A DNA stretch of 64,000 nt. It comes from CANDYO01 sp964627795 (GTDB taxonomy: Bacteria > Pseudomonadota > Alphaproteobacteria > Rickettsiales > CANDYO01). The position numbers were made by a program, and so were the translations under genes. The DNA is taken from positions 62,001-126,000 of the forward strand of contig CAZVLF010000004.1 in assembly GCA_964627795.1 (NCBI GenBank), written 5' to 3'. Position 1 is the first letter of the stretch. Each line of letters begins with the position of its first letter. Below the pieces are notes generated by a model. That model saw only the letters and a list, made by a program, of their open reading frames with translations. It had not been told where the DNA came from and did no database searches. This document shows, in pieces, positions 1-8,251 of this stretch.

Positions 1-1416
1 ACTACTAACTAAAGCAATTGTAGATCCTATTGTTGAAACAAAGTTCCATCCTTGGAAAACATCAGGATAATCAGGTATACGCCTTGGCATTCCAGCAAGT
101 CCTAAGAAATGTTGAGGAAAGAAAGTTAAATTTACTCCAATAAAAGTTGTAACAAAATGCACTATCCCCATCCATTCTGGATATTGCCTTCCAGAGATTT
201 TTCCAAACCAATAATAAAATCCCGCGAAAAGTGAAAATAATGCTCCTAATGACATCGTGTAGTGAAAGTGAGCAACAACATAATATGTATCTTGAAATAC
301 TCGATCAATAGAAGAATTTGAAAGAACCACTCCAGTTACACCACCAATTGTAAAAAGAAGAATAAATCCTACAGAAAATAACATAGGCGTTTTAAATTCA
401 ATTGAACCACCCCACATTGTGGCAATCCAGCTAAATATTTTAATTCCAGTTGGAACCGCAATAATCATTGTTGCAGCAGTAAAGTAAGCTAAAGCATCAA
501 CGCTTAAACCTACTGTATACATATGATGTGCCCATACCACAAAGCCAACAAAACCTATACCTACCATTGCATAAACCATTCCTAAATAACCAAAAATAGG
601 TTTTTTAGAGAAGGTTGAAATTACTTGGCTAACAATTCCAAATCCTGGTAGAATTATGATGTAAACTTCTGGATGACCAAAGAACCAGAATAAGTGTTGA
701 AATAAAACTGGATCTCCTCCGCCTGCAGGATCAAAAAAGTGAGTTCCAAAGTTACGATCTGTTAAAAGCATAGTGATTGCTCCACCAAGCACAGGTAAAG
801 CTAGAACTAATAAAAATGCCGTAACTAAAATTGACCAAACAAAAAGAGGCATTTTATGTAAAGTCATACCTTGGGCTCGCATATTTAAAATGGTAACTAT
901 CATGTTAATAGAACCAAGAATAGAGGATATACCTGCAAGATGAAGTGAGAGAATAGCAAAATCAACAGCCATGCCTGGATGAAAGTTCATACTACTTAAT
1001 GGAGGATAAATAGTCCATCCAGTTCCAGGACCTGCATCAACTAATGCTGACATTAGCATTAAAATAAAAGAAGGAATAAGAAGCCAGAAGCTGATATTAT
1101 TCATTCTTGGGAATGCCATATCCGGAGCCCCAATCATCAATGGAACAAACCAATTACCAAATGCTCCAACAGTTGCAGGCATGATCATGAAAAATACCAT
1201 TATTAAGGCATGTGCGGTTATAAAAACATTATAAAGTTGATGGTCCCCATTTAAAATTTGAGCCCCAGGTTGAGCTAGTTCAAGTCTTAATACTTCTGAA
1301 AATGCTCCCCCAATTAGACCAGCAATTATTGCAAATATTAAGTACATAGTACCTATATCTTTATGATTGGTAGAAAATAACCAGCGTTTTATGCCTGTTG
1401 GATGATTATCGCTCAT
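1..1416 (-). CDS. ctaD: Cytochrome c oxidase subunit I (partial, C-terminus cut by window edge)
   Basis: Catalytic, membrane-embedded subunit of the aa3-type terminal oxidase, which reduces O2 and pumps protons. An uninterrupted frame of 472 codons runs from an ATG at 1416 to the window edge; the family is usually about 520-530 residues, so roughly 50 C-terminal residues are missing. Haem-copper oxidase hallmarks are visible in translation: LFSTNHKDIGTMY near the N-terminus, the WFFGHPEVYI segment with the CuB/cross-linked Tyr region, and VVAHFHYTMSLGA with the haem a and a3 histidines. The gene sits 14 bases downstream of ctaC on the same strand, as expected for a cta operon. The matching haem A synthase (ctaA) is at 56.1 kb. 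Confidence 0.97.
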   Translation of the reverse strand, partial: MSDNHPTGIKRWLFSTNHKDIGTMYLIFAIIAGLIGGAFSEVLRLELAQPGAQILNGDHQLYNVFITAHALIMVFFMIMPATVGAFGNWFVPLMIGAPDMAFPRMNNISFWLLIPSFILMLMSALVDAGPGTGWTIYPPLSSMNFHPGMAVDFAILSLHLAGISSILGSINMIVTILNMRAQGMTLHKMPLFVWSILVTAFLLVLALPVLGGAITMLLTDRNFGTHFFDPAGGGDPVLFQHLFWFFGHPEVYIIILPGFGIVSQVISTFSKKPIFGYLGMVYAMVGIGFVGFVVWAHHMYTVGLSVDALAYFTAATMIIAVPTGIKIFSWIATMWGGSIEFKTPMLFSVGFILLFTIGGVTGVVLSNSSIDRVFQDTYYVVAHFHYTMSLGALFSLFAGFYYWFGKISGRQYPEWMGIVHFVTTFIGVNLTFFPQHFLGLAGMPRRIPDYPDVFQGWNFVSTIGSTIALVSS

Positions 1417-1430
1417 AAACTAATTACCTT

Positions 1431-2198
1431 TTAGCTTGAAAATTGTTTTTTGGCTGAATCTAGCCATGTTTTATATTCTTCTTTTGTAACTGCTTTAAGA
1501 GAAATTGGCATAAATCCATGCCCAATTCCGCATAACTCAGAACATTGGCCATAATATTGGCCTGGTTTTGTGATTCTAACCCATGTTTCATTTATTCTTC
1601 CTGGAACAGCATCAATTTTAAGACCTAAAGCTGGCACTGCAAAACTATGAATAACATCTCCTGCGGTTACTAAAATTCTAATGTCGGTGTCTACTGGCAA
1701 TACTAAAGAATTATCAGTATCCAGTAAGCGGTGCTGATTTGGTTTTAATTGATTATCTGGTATCATATAGCTATCAAAAGCTATTTTATCATCTGGATAT
1801 TCATATTGCCAGAACCATTGTCTGCCAACTACTTTAACCGTCATATCCATTTTACCTATGGTATCTACAAAATATAAAAGGCGAAATGAAGGTATAGCAA
1901 TTATTATTAAAATTATGAAAGGAACCAAAGTCCATAAGATTTCAATTGCCACGTTATGAGTGAATTTTTTCGGTACAGGGTTATTTTTATGATGAAATCT
2001 AATGCAAGTATATGCTAGTAAGATAAAAACAAAAATAACTATGCCAAATATGATATATAGTAATAAATTATGGAAATGGACAAATTTTTCCATAGCAGTT
2101 GAGGCAGACTCTTGAAAGTAAGTTTGCCAATTTTGTGGCAAAGAAAAGACTGCGAATGGATATATTGAAAATAATATTCCTAAAATGTACCTATACAT
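1431..2198 (-). CDS. ctaC: Cytochrome c oxidase subunit II
   Basis: CuA-bearing subunit that takes electrons from cytochrome c and passes them to subunit I. The 255-residue product has an N-terminal signal-like hydrophobic stretch (about 1-20), two membrane helices (about 42-66 and 86-106) and a periplasmic cupredoxin domain. CuA ligands are all present: H184 (VIHSF), then C219, E221, C223, H227 and M230 in the GQCSELCGIGHGFM segment. The aromatic WFWQYEYP stretch (about 128-135), the usual electron entry patch, is intact. The ATG at 2198 gives a sensible signal peptide. It precedes ctaD in the same operon. Confidence 0.97.
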   Translation of the reverse strand: MYRYILGILFSIYPFAVFSLPQNWQTYFQESASTAMEKFVHFHNLLLYIIFGIVIFVFILLAYTCIRFHHKNNPVPKKFTHNVAIEILWTLVPFIILIIIAIPSFRLLYFVDTIGKMDMTVKVVGRQWFWQYEYPDDKIAFDSYMIPDNQLKPNQHRLLDTDNSLVLPVDTDIRILVTAGDVIHSFAVPALGLKIDAVPGRINETWVRITKPGQYYGQCSELCGIGHGFMPISLKAVTKEEYKTWLDSAKKQFSS

Positions 2199-2303
2199 AT
2201 AATTAATTTAACTAAAAATTACCCTATAAATTTATAGACTAACATTTTCAAAAGTTCAATCTCATTCTAATTTATTGAGTTTAAAATTAATAAAATAAAG
2301 CTT

Positions 2304-3440
2304 TTAGTGATAAAAAGAAGCCCAAAAATCGCCTATAATTTTTAATAAATTAAATTCATGCTGAGAGGTTTCATGAGAGCTAATATCTGTTATGTATGCA
2401 GGTTGGTTTTTTAAAGAAATATCTATCTCTTCTTGTTTTGCTGAAATAGCAGATTGAGATAAAATAAAATTTTTTAATTCTTTAATTATTGGTACTATTT
2501 TTTCTTTTAACGCTATTCCAATAGCATTGCCGTTATATATATTTATATGGCTTATATTAACACCATTTTGTAGTAAATATTTCACTATTTCTGCTTTTTC
2601 AGCAGATAAATTAGGTTGTTCATTGGCAGGTTCTGCTCTTGGTGGTTCGTCGTGAGAAGTTTTATTAGTGGTTGAATTAAAATTCTCTCCTGAGGTGAGC
2701 AAAAAAGTTATATTTGGCTTATTTTCTAATGTGGGTTTTTTGAGTTTTATGAAATATTGTTTAAGTTTGGAAATATTTTCCTCATTTTTATTTTCTTCAG
2801 TTACATTAAAAAAATGTTCTATTATGCTAGAAATATTGCTGTAATTTAAATCACTATAAAATTCTATAATAAATTGCAAAAAATTATCTAATATAGTTTT
2901 AGTGTTATTAAGATTCACTGAAGTTGAGTTTTTTTCAATTTCAATTTTCTCTTCCTCAGGAACTTCAAATGGGAAGTTTGGTTTTAAAATAGCATACATC
3001 AGCACGTTAACTTTTCTAATGTCATAAGAGTTAAGATTTGCACCATTTTTACAAAGAAATTTTACAATTTCAACCTCACCTCGGTTTGCAGCAAGCATTA
3101 AAATATTTTGCTGCTGTTTGTTAGTGAAGTTAATGTTTGCACCTGCTTTTATATATTCTTCTATTTCACTTATAGAAAGCTTTCTTTGAATGAAAGCTTT
3201 AAACAAGCTTAGGCTAGGATTTTGATAATTTTTATCATATTCAGCTCTTGTTTGCGGGTTTTTAAGAATTTTGTAGGCTTCAATGATTTCAAGAAACTTT
3301 TTCTCTAAAATTTCTTTGTCCTTAAAGTTTTTATCAGGATGATAAATTAATGCTAATTTATGATAAGCTGAGGATATTTCTTTTTTACTAGAAGTGCGAT
3401 TAACTTCAAGAATTTTATAATAATCTTTGTAAATGGTCAT
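2304..3440 (-). CDS. DnaJ-domain protein with ankyrin repeats
   Basis: The N-terminus is a complete J-domain (about residues 6-70) with the HPD motif at 34-36 that stimulates Hsp70 ATPase. It is followed by ankyrin-like units: a pair around residues 105-155 (LMLAANRGEVEIVKFLCKNG, then LMYAIL) and a separate one near 280-310 (EIVKYLLQNGVNI). The 110-residue linker between them is low in complexity and rich in N, K and E. There is no Gly/Phe region, zinc finger or client-binding domain, so this is not housekeeping DnaJ. No signal peptide is seen. I chose the ATG at 3440 over a TTG one codon upstream. J-domain/ankyrin fusions in host-associated bacteria are often suspected effectors; that role here is inference. 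Confidence 0.85.
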   Translation of the reverse strand: MTIYKDYYKILEVNRTSSKKEISSAYHKLALIYHPDKNFKDKEILEKKFLEIIEAYKILKNPQTRAEYDKNYQNPSLSLFKAFIQRKLSISEIEEYIKAGANINFTNKQQQNILMLAANRGEVEIVKFLCKNGANLNSYDIRKVNVLMYAILKPNFPFEVPEEEKIEIEKNSTSVNLNNTKTILDNFLQFIIEFYSDLNYSNISSIIEHFFNVTEENKNEENISKLKQYFIKLKKPTLENKPNITFLLTSGENFNSTTNKTSHDEPPRAEPANEQPNLSAEKAEIVKYLLQNGVNISHINIYNGNAIGIALKEKIVPIIKELKNFILSQSAISAKQEEIDISLKNQPAYITDISSHETSQHEFNLLKIIGDFWASFYH

Positions 3441-3542
3441 CAAAATTAGCTGATAAATAGCTTTAAATTAAATATTATTTATAATTTGCCTTAAAAAGCA
3501 ATATATTATATCTATAGTAATAAGCTTTTTAAAGAAATTGAA

Positions 3543-4343
3543 ATGAAGCAAATTTTAAAGAAAAAATTTTGGATCCTTATATCGGTAATTATTTCATTAT
3601 TTATATTATCGCTAAATAATTCTCGAAAAGATTTTTATGATCAAATTAAATCTGATGCTTTAGACATCCTAGCAATTCCGCTTGAATATATAAGTTCATC
3701 ATGGAATTTTATTATCAATATAGAAGATAATATGAAAGACCTATTTGCGCTAAGAGCAAAAAATATTGAGTTAAAGGAGCGTAATAATTTTTTAGAATAT
3801 TACTATTATCTTTATAAGCAAGTTGAATCAGAAAATGATATTTTAAGAGAGCAATTGAATTTATTAAAGAATAGCCCTTATCAATATTATACAGCAAAAA
3901 TAATCGCTTCCTCAAATAATAATACAGGGCAGCAAATAATTATTAATCGAGGAAGCAAAAACGGAATAGAAAAGGGGCAACTAGTTGTTGCTCAAAATCA
4001 GCTAATTGGAAGGGTGATTAAAGCAGGAGAAAATGCTTCAAGGGTTTTAATGTTATCGGACCCTGCTTCTCGAATACCCGTTATTACAGTTGATACAAGA
4101 GAGAAATTTGTTATAGCAGGAGAAGAATTTAATTATTTCTCCTGTAAATATTTAAATGAAAAAGCCCTGCTTAAAGAGGGAGAGCTGGTGGTTACTGATG
4201 GTAAAGATGTAAATATTCCTTCAGGTATTATGGTTGGTCATATTGTTAAGCAAGAGAATAATTATTTTGTTAAACCAAATATTGACATAAATAAGCTTGA
4301 ATTTGTACATATTATTAGGACTAAAGCAGATGAATCAAAATAA
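3543..4343 (+). CDS. mreC: Rod shape-determining protein MreC
   Basis: Periplasmic scaffold of the elongasome that links MreB to peptidoglycan synthases. The 266-residue product has one N-terminal membrane helix (about 10-25), a coiled-coil stretch (about 65-110, rich in E, L and K) and the MreC beta-barrel region, recognisable from NRGSKNGIEKGQLVV and the later IPSGIMVGHIV segment. Length matches the family. The stop codon overlaps the next gene (miaA) by 14 bases, suggesting coupled translation. MreB itself is not in the window. Confidence 0.92.
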   Translation: MKQILKKKFWILISVIISLFILSLNNSRKDFYDQIKSDALDILAIPLEYISSSWNFIINIEDNMKDLFALRAKNIELKERNNFLEYYYYLYKQVESENDILREQLNLLKNSPYQYYTAKIIASSNNNTGQQIIINRGSKNGIEKGQLVVAQNQLIGRVIKAGENASRVLMLSDPASRIPVITVDTREKFVIAGEEFNYFSCKYLNEKALLKEGELVVTDGKDVNIPSGIMVGHIVKQENNYFVKPNIDINKLEFVHIIRTKADESK

Positions 4344-5247
4344 GATAATTGTTATTGGTGGGCCAACTGCAAGTGGCAAGACAGGCCTTGCAATTAAGCT
4401 TGCAAAAGAAATGGGGGCAGAGATAATAAACGCTGATTCACTGCAAGTATATCAAGAAAACCCAATAATTTCAGCGCAGCCCACTCTAGAAGAAAGGGAA
4501 GGAATAGAGCACCATCTTTTAGGCTATATTAATGGGAGTGAAGAATATAATATAGCAAGATGGTTAGATGATGTTGTTCATTTAATAAACTCAAGTGACA
4601 AAAAGTTCATAATTGTTGGGGGAACAGGTTTTTACCTTAAGCATTTAATTTTTGGCATAAGCAGCATACCAGTAATACCTGAGGAAATAAGAACTAAAGT
4701 TAGAACTCAACTTAATGAATTAGGCATAGAAGAATTCTATAAAATCCTTTTAAAGAAGGACCCTTTAATTGCAAATAATATCGATAAGTTTAATGGTCAT
4801 AAACTTGCACGAGCTTATGAAGTTTTTTTAACTACCAACAAATCTATTTTAACTTGGCAACAAGAACAAAAGAAATATTTTCCTGTAGAAAAGTTTAAGC
4901 TGATTATTTTAACCCCCCCCCGAGAAATTCTTTATAATAATTGTAACCAAAGATTTTTACTTATGCTTGAAAATGGAGCGATAGAAGAAGTTAAAAATAT
5001 AATCAAGCATAATCATAATCCATTCCAAGGAATAATGAAATCGCATGGCGTGCCAGAATTAAAGATGTATTTAGAAGAAAAAATGAGCTTAAATCAAGCT
5101 ATAGAAAAAACCCAACAGGTGGTTAGAAATTATGCTAAAAGGCAAATTACTTGGTTTAAGCATCAGTTTAATGACCCTACTTTAAAGAAGATTATATTAG
5201 AAGAAGTTCATTCTATAGACAGAATTTTAGAGTTTATTAAAGATTAA
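4330..5247 (+). CDS. miaA: tRNA dimethylallyltransferase MiaA
   Basis: Adds the dimethylallyl group to A37 of tRNAs that read UNN codons. The P-loop GPTASGKT (about residues 11-18) and the family box DSLQVY follow directly from the ATG at 4330. The frame also has an upstream start at 4297, inside mreC, but it only adds residues with no family match, so I reject it. The product is about 305 residues, normal for MiaA, with the C-terminal RNYAKRQITWF segment intact. A run of nine C lies inside the gene at 4913-4921 (codons for T-P-P-R), out of place in such AT-rich DNA and prone to slippage. Confidence 0.96.
   Translation: MNQNKIIVIGGPTASGKTGLAIKLAKEMGAEIINADSLQVYQENPIISAQPTLEEREGIEHHLLGYINGSEEYNIARWLDDVVHLINSSDKKFIIVGGTGFYLKHLIFGISSIPVIPEEIRTKVRTQLNELGIEEFYKILLKKDPLIANNIDKFNGHKLARAYEVFLTTNKSILTWQQEQKKYFPVEKFKLIILTPPREILYNNCNQRFLLMLENGAIEEVKNIIKHNHNPFQGIMKSHGVPELKMYLEEKMSLNQAIEKTQQVVRNYAKRQITWFKHQFNDPTLKKIILEEVHSIDRILEFIKD
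4913..4921 (+). repeat. C9 homopolymer inside miaA
   Basis: Nine consecutive C in a sequence dominated by A and T. It encodes part of Thr-Pro-Pro-Arg in MiaA. The reading frame is intact at nine C; a gain or loss of one base would truncate the enzyme about two-thirds of the way along. Confidence 0.9.
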
Positions 5248-5380
5248 AAGTTATTCTACTGAATTCTTCTTTATACTTAAGGATGGCTGCTTTGCTTAGA
5301 GTTTTAGTATTTAAGTCATCCAATAAAGGATCCAGAAAATATATTAGCAATTTAAATGTTTAAAGAGAAGACAATAAAAA

Positions 5381-5406
5381 AGCCGACTTGAAAGTCCAAG
5401 CCGGCT
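5381..5406 (-). terminator. Rho-independent terminator after the 5431-6093 barrel gene
   Basis: Ten-base stem (AGCCGACTTG with CAAGCCGGCT, one G-T wobble) and a six-base loop. On the minus strand the hairpin is followed by TTTTTTATTG. It starts 24 bases past the stop of the minus-strand barrel gene. Confidence 0.85.
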
Positions 5407-5430
5407 TAATATATTTTGGATAATTACAAA

Positions 5431-6093
5431 TTAGAATTTGTAAGAAAATCCAGCCATAATTACATTAGCTGTTAAAGCTTTATCTGTTAAATTTTCATCA
5501 AATATCTTTCCTAAATTTGTATAAGAGTAATGTAAATTTACATCAAAATCTTCATTAACTGAATATTTAAATCCTGCACCTAATTTATATGCAAATTTAT
5601 TTACAGTATCAGATGCTCCTGATTTAAGAGTTCCTGTCACATTAGTTGAAGTATTTGTAAAAGTGTAATTATAGCTATCTGCTTTTGCAAAAGACATACC
5701 AGCACCAATTAATAAATAAGGCTTAAATCCATTTAAATCTGCTGGAGTAATATAAAGATTTAACATTGGGTTTAATACTTTAATTTTTGGATTGCTGCCG
5801 CTTACTTTTAAATTTTCTGGTGCTGCTGCTTGGAAAGCATTAATAGCTTTAAATTCAAAACCAGTAAAGTAATCAAGTGATAAGCCAACAGTTACATATT
5901 CATGCACCATTGCACCACCTTCAATTCCAATAACAGGAGAATTACCTAAAGAAATTTTACTACCGCCATTAAACTTTACTTTTTGACCTATAGCATAACC
6001 AGCGTTAAGTCTTGCAAAGAAATCTTTTCCTTCTTCTGCAGAAGCTGAAAGCGCTGTAGAAGCAAGTAAAACTGCTAAAGCTAATTTTTTCAT
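5431..6093 (-). CDS. Outer-membrane beta-barrel surface protein
   Basis: Small (220 residues) signal-peptide protein: Lys-Lys start, hydrophobic core and a likely cleavage after ALSASA (about residue 19). The mature part alternates short amphipathic strands with Gly/Asn/Ser loops and ends in Phe (FSYKF), the signature of barrels assembled by BamA. It resembles the 8-stranded opacity/surface-antigen family common in Rickettsiales. It is a clear paralogue of the next gene upstream (6252-6929): same length, shared spacing of VGLSLDY/KLGLAFDY, DFDVNLHYSY/DFDVDFHYSY and NLGK segments. Its own terminator lies at 5381-5406. Exact role (adhesin, porin or structural) cannot be told from sequence. Confidence 0.85.
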   Translation of the reverse strand: MKKLALAVLLASTALSASAEEGKDFFARLNAGYAIGQKVKFNGGSKISLGNSPVIGIEGGAMVHEYVTVGLSLDYFTGFEFKAINAFQAAAPENLKVSGSNPKIKVLNPMLNLYITPADLNGFKPYLLIGAGMSFAKADSYNYTFTNTSTNVTGTLKSGASDTVNKFAYKLGAGFKYSVNEDFDVNLHYSYTNLGKIFDENLTDKALTANVIMAGFSYKF

Positions 6094-6251
6094 AATGTAC
6101 CTTCTTAAATTTAATTGTTATAAAACCTTATGAAATACATAAAATTCTAGTAAAAATTAAATCCAAAATAAAATATTTTCAATAAAAAATTATTAATTTT
6201 CAAAAATTAACGTTATTTAATTATAAAATTGTTGTTTTTATATCTCAATTA

Positions 6252-6929
6252 TTAAAATTTAAACGCAATTCCTAAGGATACTACATTTGCTTTAAGTTTC
6301 AAATCTTGGCTTGAGCTATAAGTATTTTTCTTATAGGCAAGTTTTCCTAGATTTGCGTAGGAATAATGAAAATCGACATCAAAATCATCATTAATAATAT
6401 ATTTTGTTCCAATACCAAACTTATAGGCTAGTGCAACATTGCTGTCTCCGCTTAAAAGAGTTTTGCTATTTCCTGCACTATCTGTTCCCATTATACTATC
6501 AGCACTATTATATGCTCCACCAACTGCTCCAAAAATATAAGGTTTCACACCATTAAACTCGCCACAAAATATACTTAAATTTAGCAACATATTTGTTGAA
6601 GATATTTTTGGTTTTTTACTAATTGTATAGCTAGTACCATTAATTTCAGGAGTAGTTTCATCTCTTATATCAAATGAAAATTTATTATAATAGTCAAAGG
6701 CTAAGCCTAATTTAATGTAATCATTAATTCTTCCTCCAGCCTCTACTCCTATATAACCAGTATATCCGGTTTTTACTTTTTGAGTTCCGCCTGAAAGTCC
6801 AGTAAATGAAACTTTTGATCCAGCTGCTCCACCCGCGTTAATTTGGGCATAATAAGTTTTATCATCAGCTATTGCACTAAGTGATATTGATGAAGCTAAT
6901 AACATTGTTAAAAAAATTTTTGTTTTCAT
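6252..6929 (-). CDS. Outer-membrane beta-barrel surface protein (paralogue)
   Basis: 225 residues, with a signal peptide to about residue 21 (SLSAIA) and C-terminal Phe (IAFKF). It shares the DFDV-x-hydrophobic-HYSYxNLGK segment and the YxLGLxxDYY pattern with the neighbouring barrel, so the two arose by tandem duplication and have since diverged mainly in loops. Transcription runs toward the 5431-6093 paralogue, 158 bases away. No hairpin terminator follows its stop, so the two may share a transcript ending at 5381-5406. A third relative sits at 26745-27410. Confidence 0.83.
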   Translation of the reverse strand: MKTKIFLTMLLASSISLSAIADDKTYYAQINAGGAAGSKVSFTGLSGGTQKVKTGYTGYIGVEAGGRINDYIKLGLAFDYYNKFSFDIRDETTPEINGTSYTISKKPKISSTNMLLNLSIFCGEFNGVKPYIFGAVGGAYNSADSIMGTDSAGNSKTLLSGDSNVALAYKFGIGTKYIINDDFDVDFHYSYANLGKLAYKKNTYSSSQDLKLKANVVSLGIAFKF

Positions 6930-7033
6930 TTTCTTCCCTCTTAAATGAATTAAATTAAGTTTGCATAGTTAATAGTATTAAAAGGAAAGAAAAATTCAAC
7001 TAAAGATTAGTAAACTATTCTTATTTTTAAGAA

Positions 7034-8011
7034 TTAATCTTGGATGATTGTTTTTTTGATCCAATTAAAAATAGCATGATTATTAGCCGAAGAAATTTTT
7101 GGATTGGTAACCAAGCCAACATGACCGGTATTAAATGCTAAAATTTCATTACATAAAAATAGTTTTTCAATTAAAGAAATATCAGGTAAAGGAACTATAG
7201 GATCTTTACTGCCAAAAATGAGTAAAGTGGGAATTTCAGTTTGAATATTAAGTAGAATTTTATTTGAAGATACCAAGTTTAACATTTCGTAAGAAAATTT
7301 GTGGGTTAAAGAAATTCCATCATTAACCCAATTCTCAATTTCAATGTAGTTATCAAATTCTTCTAAAGTTAAGCTTGAATATTTTTGATACTTAGAAAAT
7401 GTTTTATTTAAATCTAGCAAATTAAAAAATAGTTGTACTAATGAAGAAGATATTTTCTTTATACTTTTTTGCTCTTTCAAAAATGAATTAAAGTAATTAG
7501 AAGAATCAAAAATAAATGATTTTTGAAAAATAGAAAAATCAAGAGGCGTAGCTAGTAATACTTGTCCTATAAAATTTCTTTTTTTTCTGGCTACAATACT
7601 AGAAGCGATTAATCCACCTAAACAATATCCAATACAGATAATTGGCTCAACGGATGACAAGTTAACTATAGCTTTTTCAATTCTGTAAGAATAGTCTTGA
7701 AAGCCCATATTTGATTCTTCTTCTAAAGGCTCTTTAAAGTTTATTAAATATACTTTAAAACCTAAGGAAGCAAAATGCCTAACCATACTTACTTGCTCAT
7801 TTAAATCTAATATATAGGATTTATTGATTAAAGAGGGTATGAAAAAGATGGTAGGCAGTGAAATATTATTATCAGAATAATTTATTACTTCAGTAGATCC
7901 TTCTTTCCATACAATGTTATTTGAAAAGCTGCGCTTCTTAAAATTTGCATAAGATTTATTAATTCCACCAAGAGTTTCATATACTTGGTTTAAGTATTCT
8001 TTATATCTCAT
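7034..8011 (-). CDS. phaC: PhaC-like poly(3-hydroxyalkanoate) synthase, short form
   Basis: Alpha/beta-hydrolase fold protein with the PHA synthase box GYCLGG, in which Cys replaces the lipase Ser. Counting from the ATG at 8011, the likely triad is C130, D270 (FGSKDPIVP) and H297 (NTGHVGLV). About 325 residues, close to class III PhaC and much shorter than class I. PhaC polymerises 3-hydroxyacyl-CoA into storage granules. No phaE, phaR, phaA or phaB is adjacent. The frame stays open upstream to a TTG at 8053, and the start of the real protein probably lies in another frame (see 8001-8192). A PhaC-related thioesterase or depolymerase is an alternative. Confidence 0.75.
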   Translation of the reverse strand: MRYKEYLNQVYETLGGINKSYANFKKRSFSNNIVWKEGSTEVINYSDNNISLPTIFFIPSLINKSYILDLNEQVSMVRHFASLGFKVYLINFKEPLEEESNMGFQDYSYRIEKAIVNLSSVEPIICIGYCLGGLIASSIVARKKRNFIGQVLLATPLDFSIFQKSFIFDSSNYFNSFLKEQKSIKKISSSLVQLFFNLLDLNKTFSKYQKYSSLTLEEFDNYIEIENWVNDGISLTHKFSYEMLNLVSSNKILLNIQTEIPTLLIFGSKDPIVPLPDISLIEKLFLCNEILAFNTGHVGLVTNPKISSANNHAIFNWIKKTIIQD

Positions 8012-8192
8012 TAAAATCTTCCCAGGATTTTGGCTGATAAAGCCGGGGATCAATATTTATCTCTTTTCCATGAAAATTTTGCAAAATAAAATTATAATAA
8101 TTAATTGTTGAAGTTGGGCTGCCAACCAAGAGCGGAGCGTATTCTCTCATAAGCGTTAGTCCCTTTAAAATAAAAGCAAAACTTAGTTTCAT
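8001..8192 (-). pseudogene. Displaced N-terminal part of the PhaC-like gene (probable frameshift)
   Basis: A 63-codon frame directly upstream of, and overlapping, the PhaC-like frame. Reading it to ...NIDP and then moving to the other frame at the CCCC run (plus-strand GGGG, 8045-8048) gives a smooth continuation, GFISQNPGKILMRYKEYL, which looks like PhaC N-terminal sequence. One C fewer would fuse both frames into about 370-385 residues, a normal class III size. A likely start is the ATG at 8150, behind AAAGGGA. Either this is a real frameshift, a sequencing error in a G/C run, or two translationally coupled ORFs overlapping at ATGAGATATAA. Confidence 0.55.
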
Positions 8193-8214
8193 TTAAAGAT
8201 AAGAAGGAAAAAGG

Positions 8215-8247
8215 GTTATTGATAATATCATATTCAATATCAATAAC
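8215..8247 (-). terminator. Possible terminator after the ABC exporter gene
   Basis: Perfect 10-base inverted repeat (GTTATTGATA / TATCAATAAC) with a 13-base loop, four bases past the ABC gene's stop. On the minus strand it is followed by CCCTTTTT. The stem is AT-rich, so the call is tentative. Confidence 0.4.
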
Positions 8248-8251
8248 TCAA

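Noticed and set aside
4297..4329. Upstream start for miaA inside mreC
   Set aside because: The added residues have no family match; the P-loop sits at the normal distance from the ATG at 4330.
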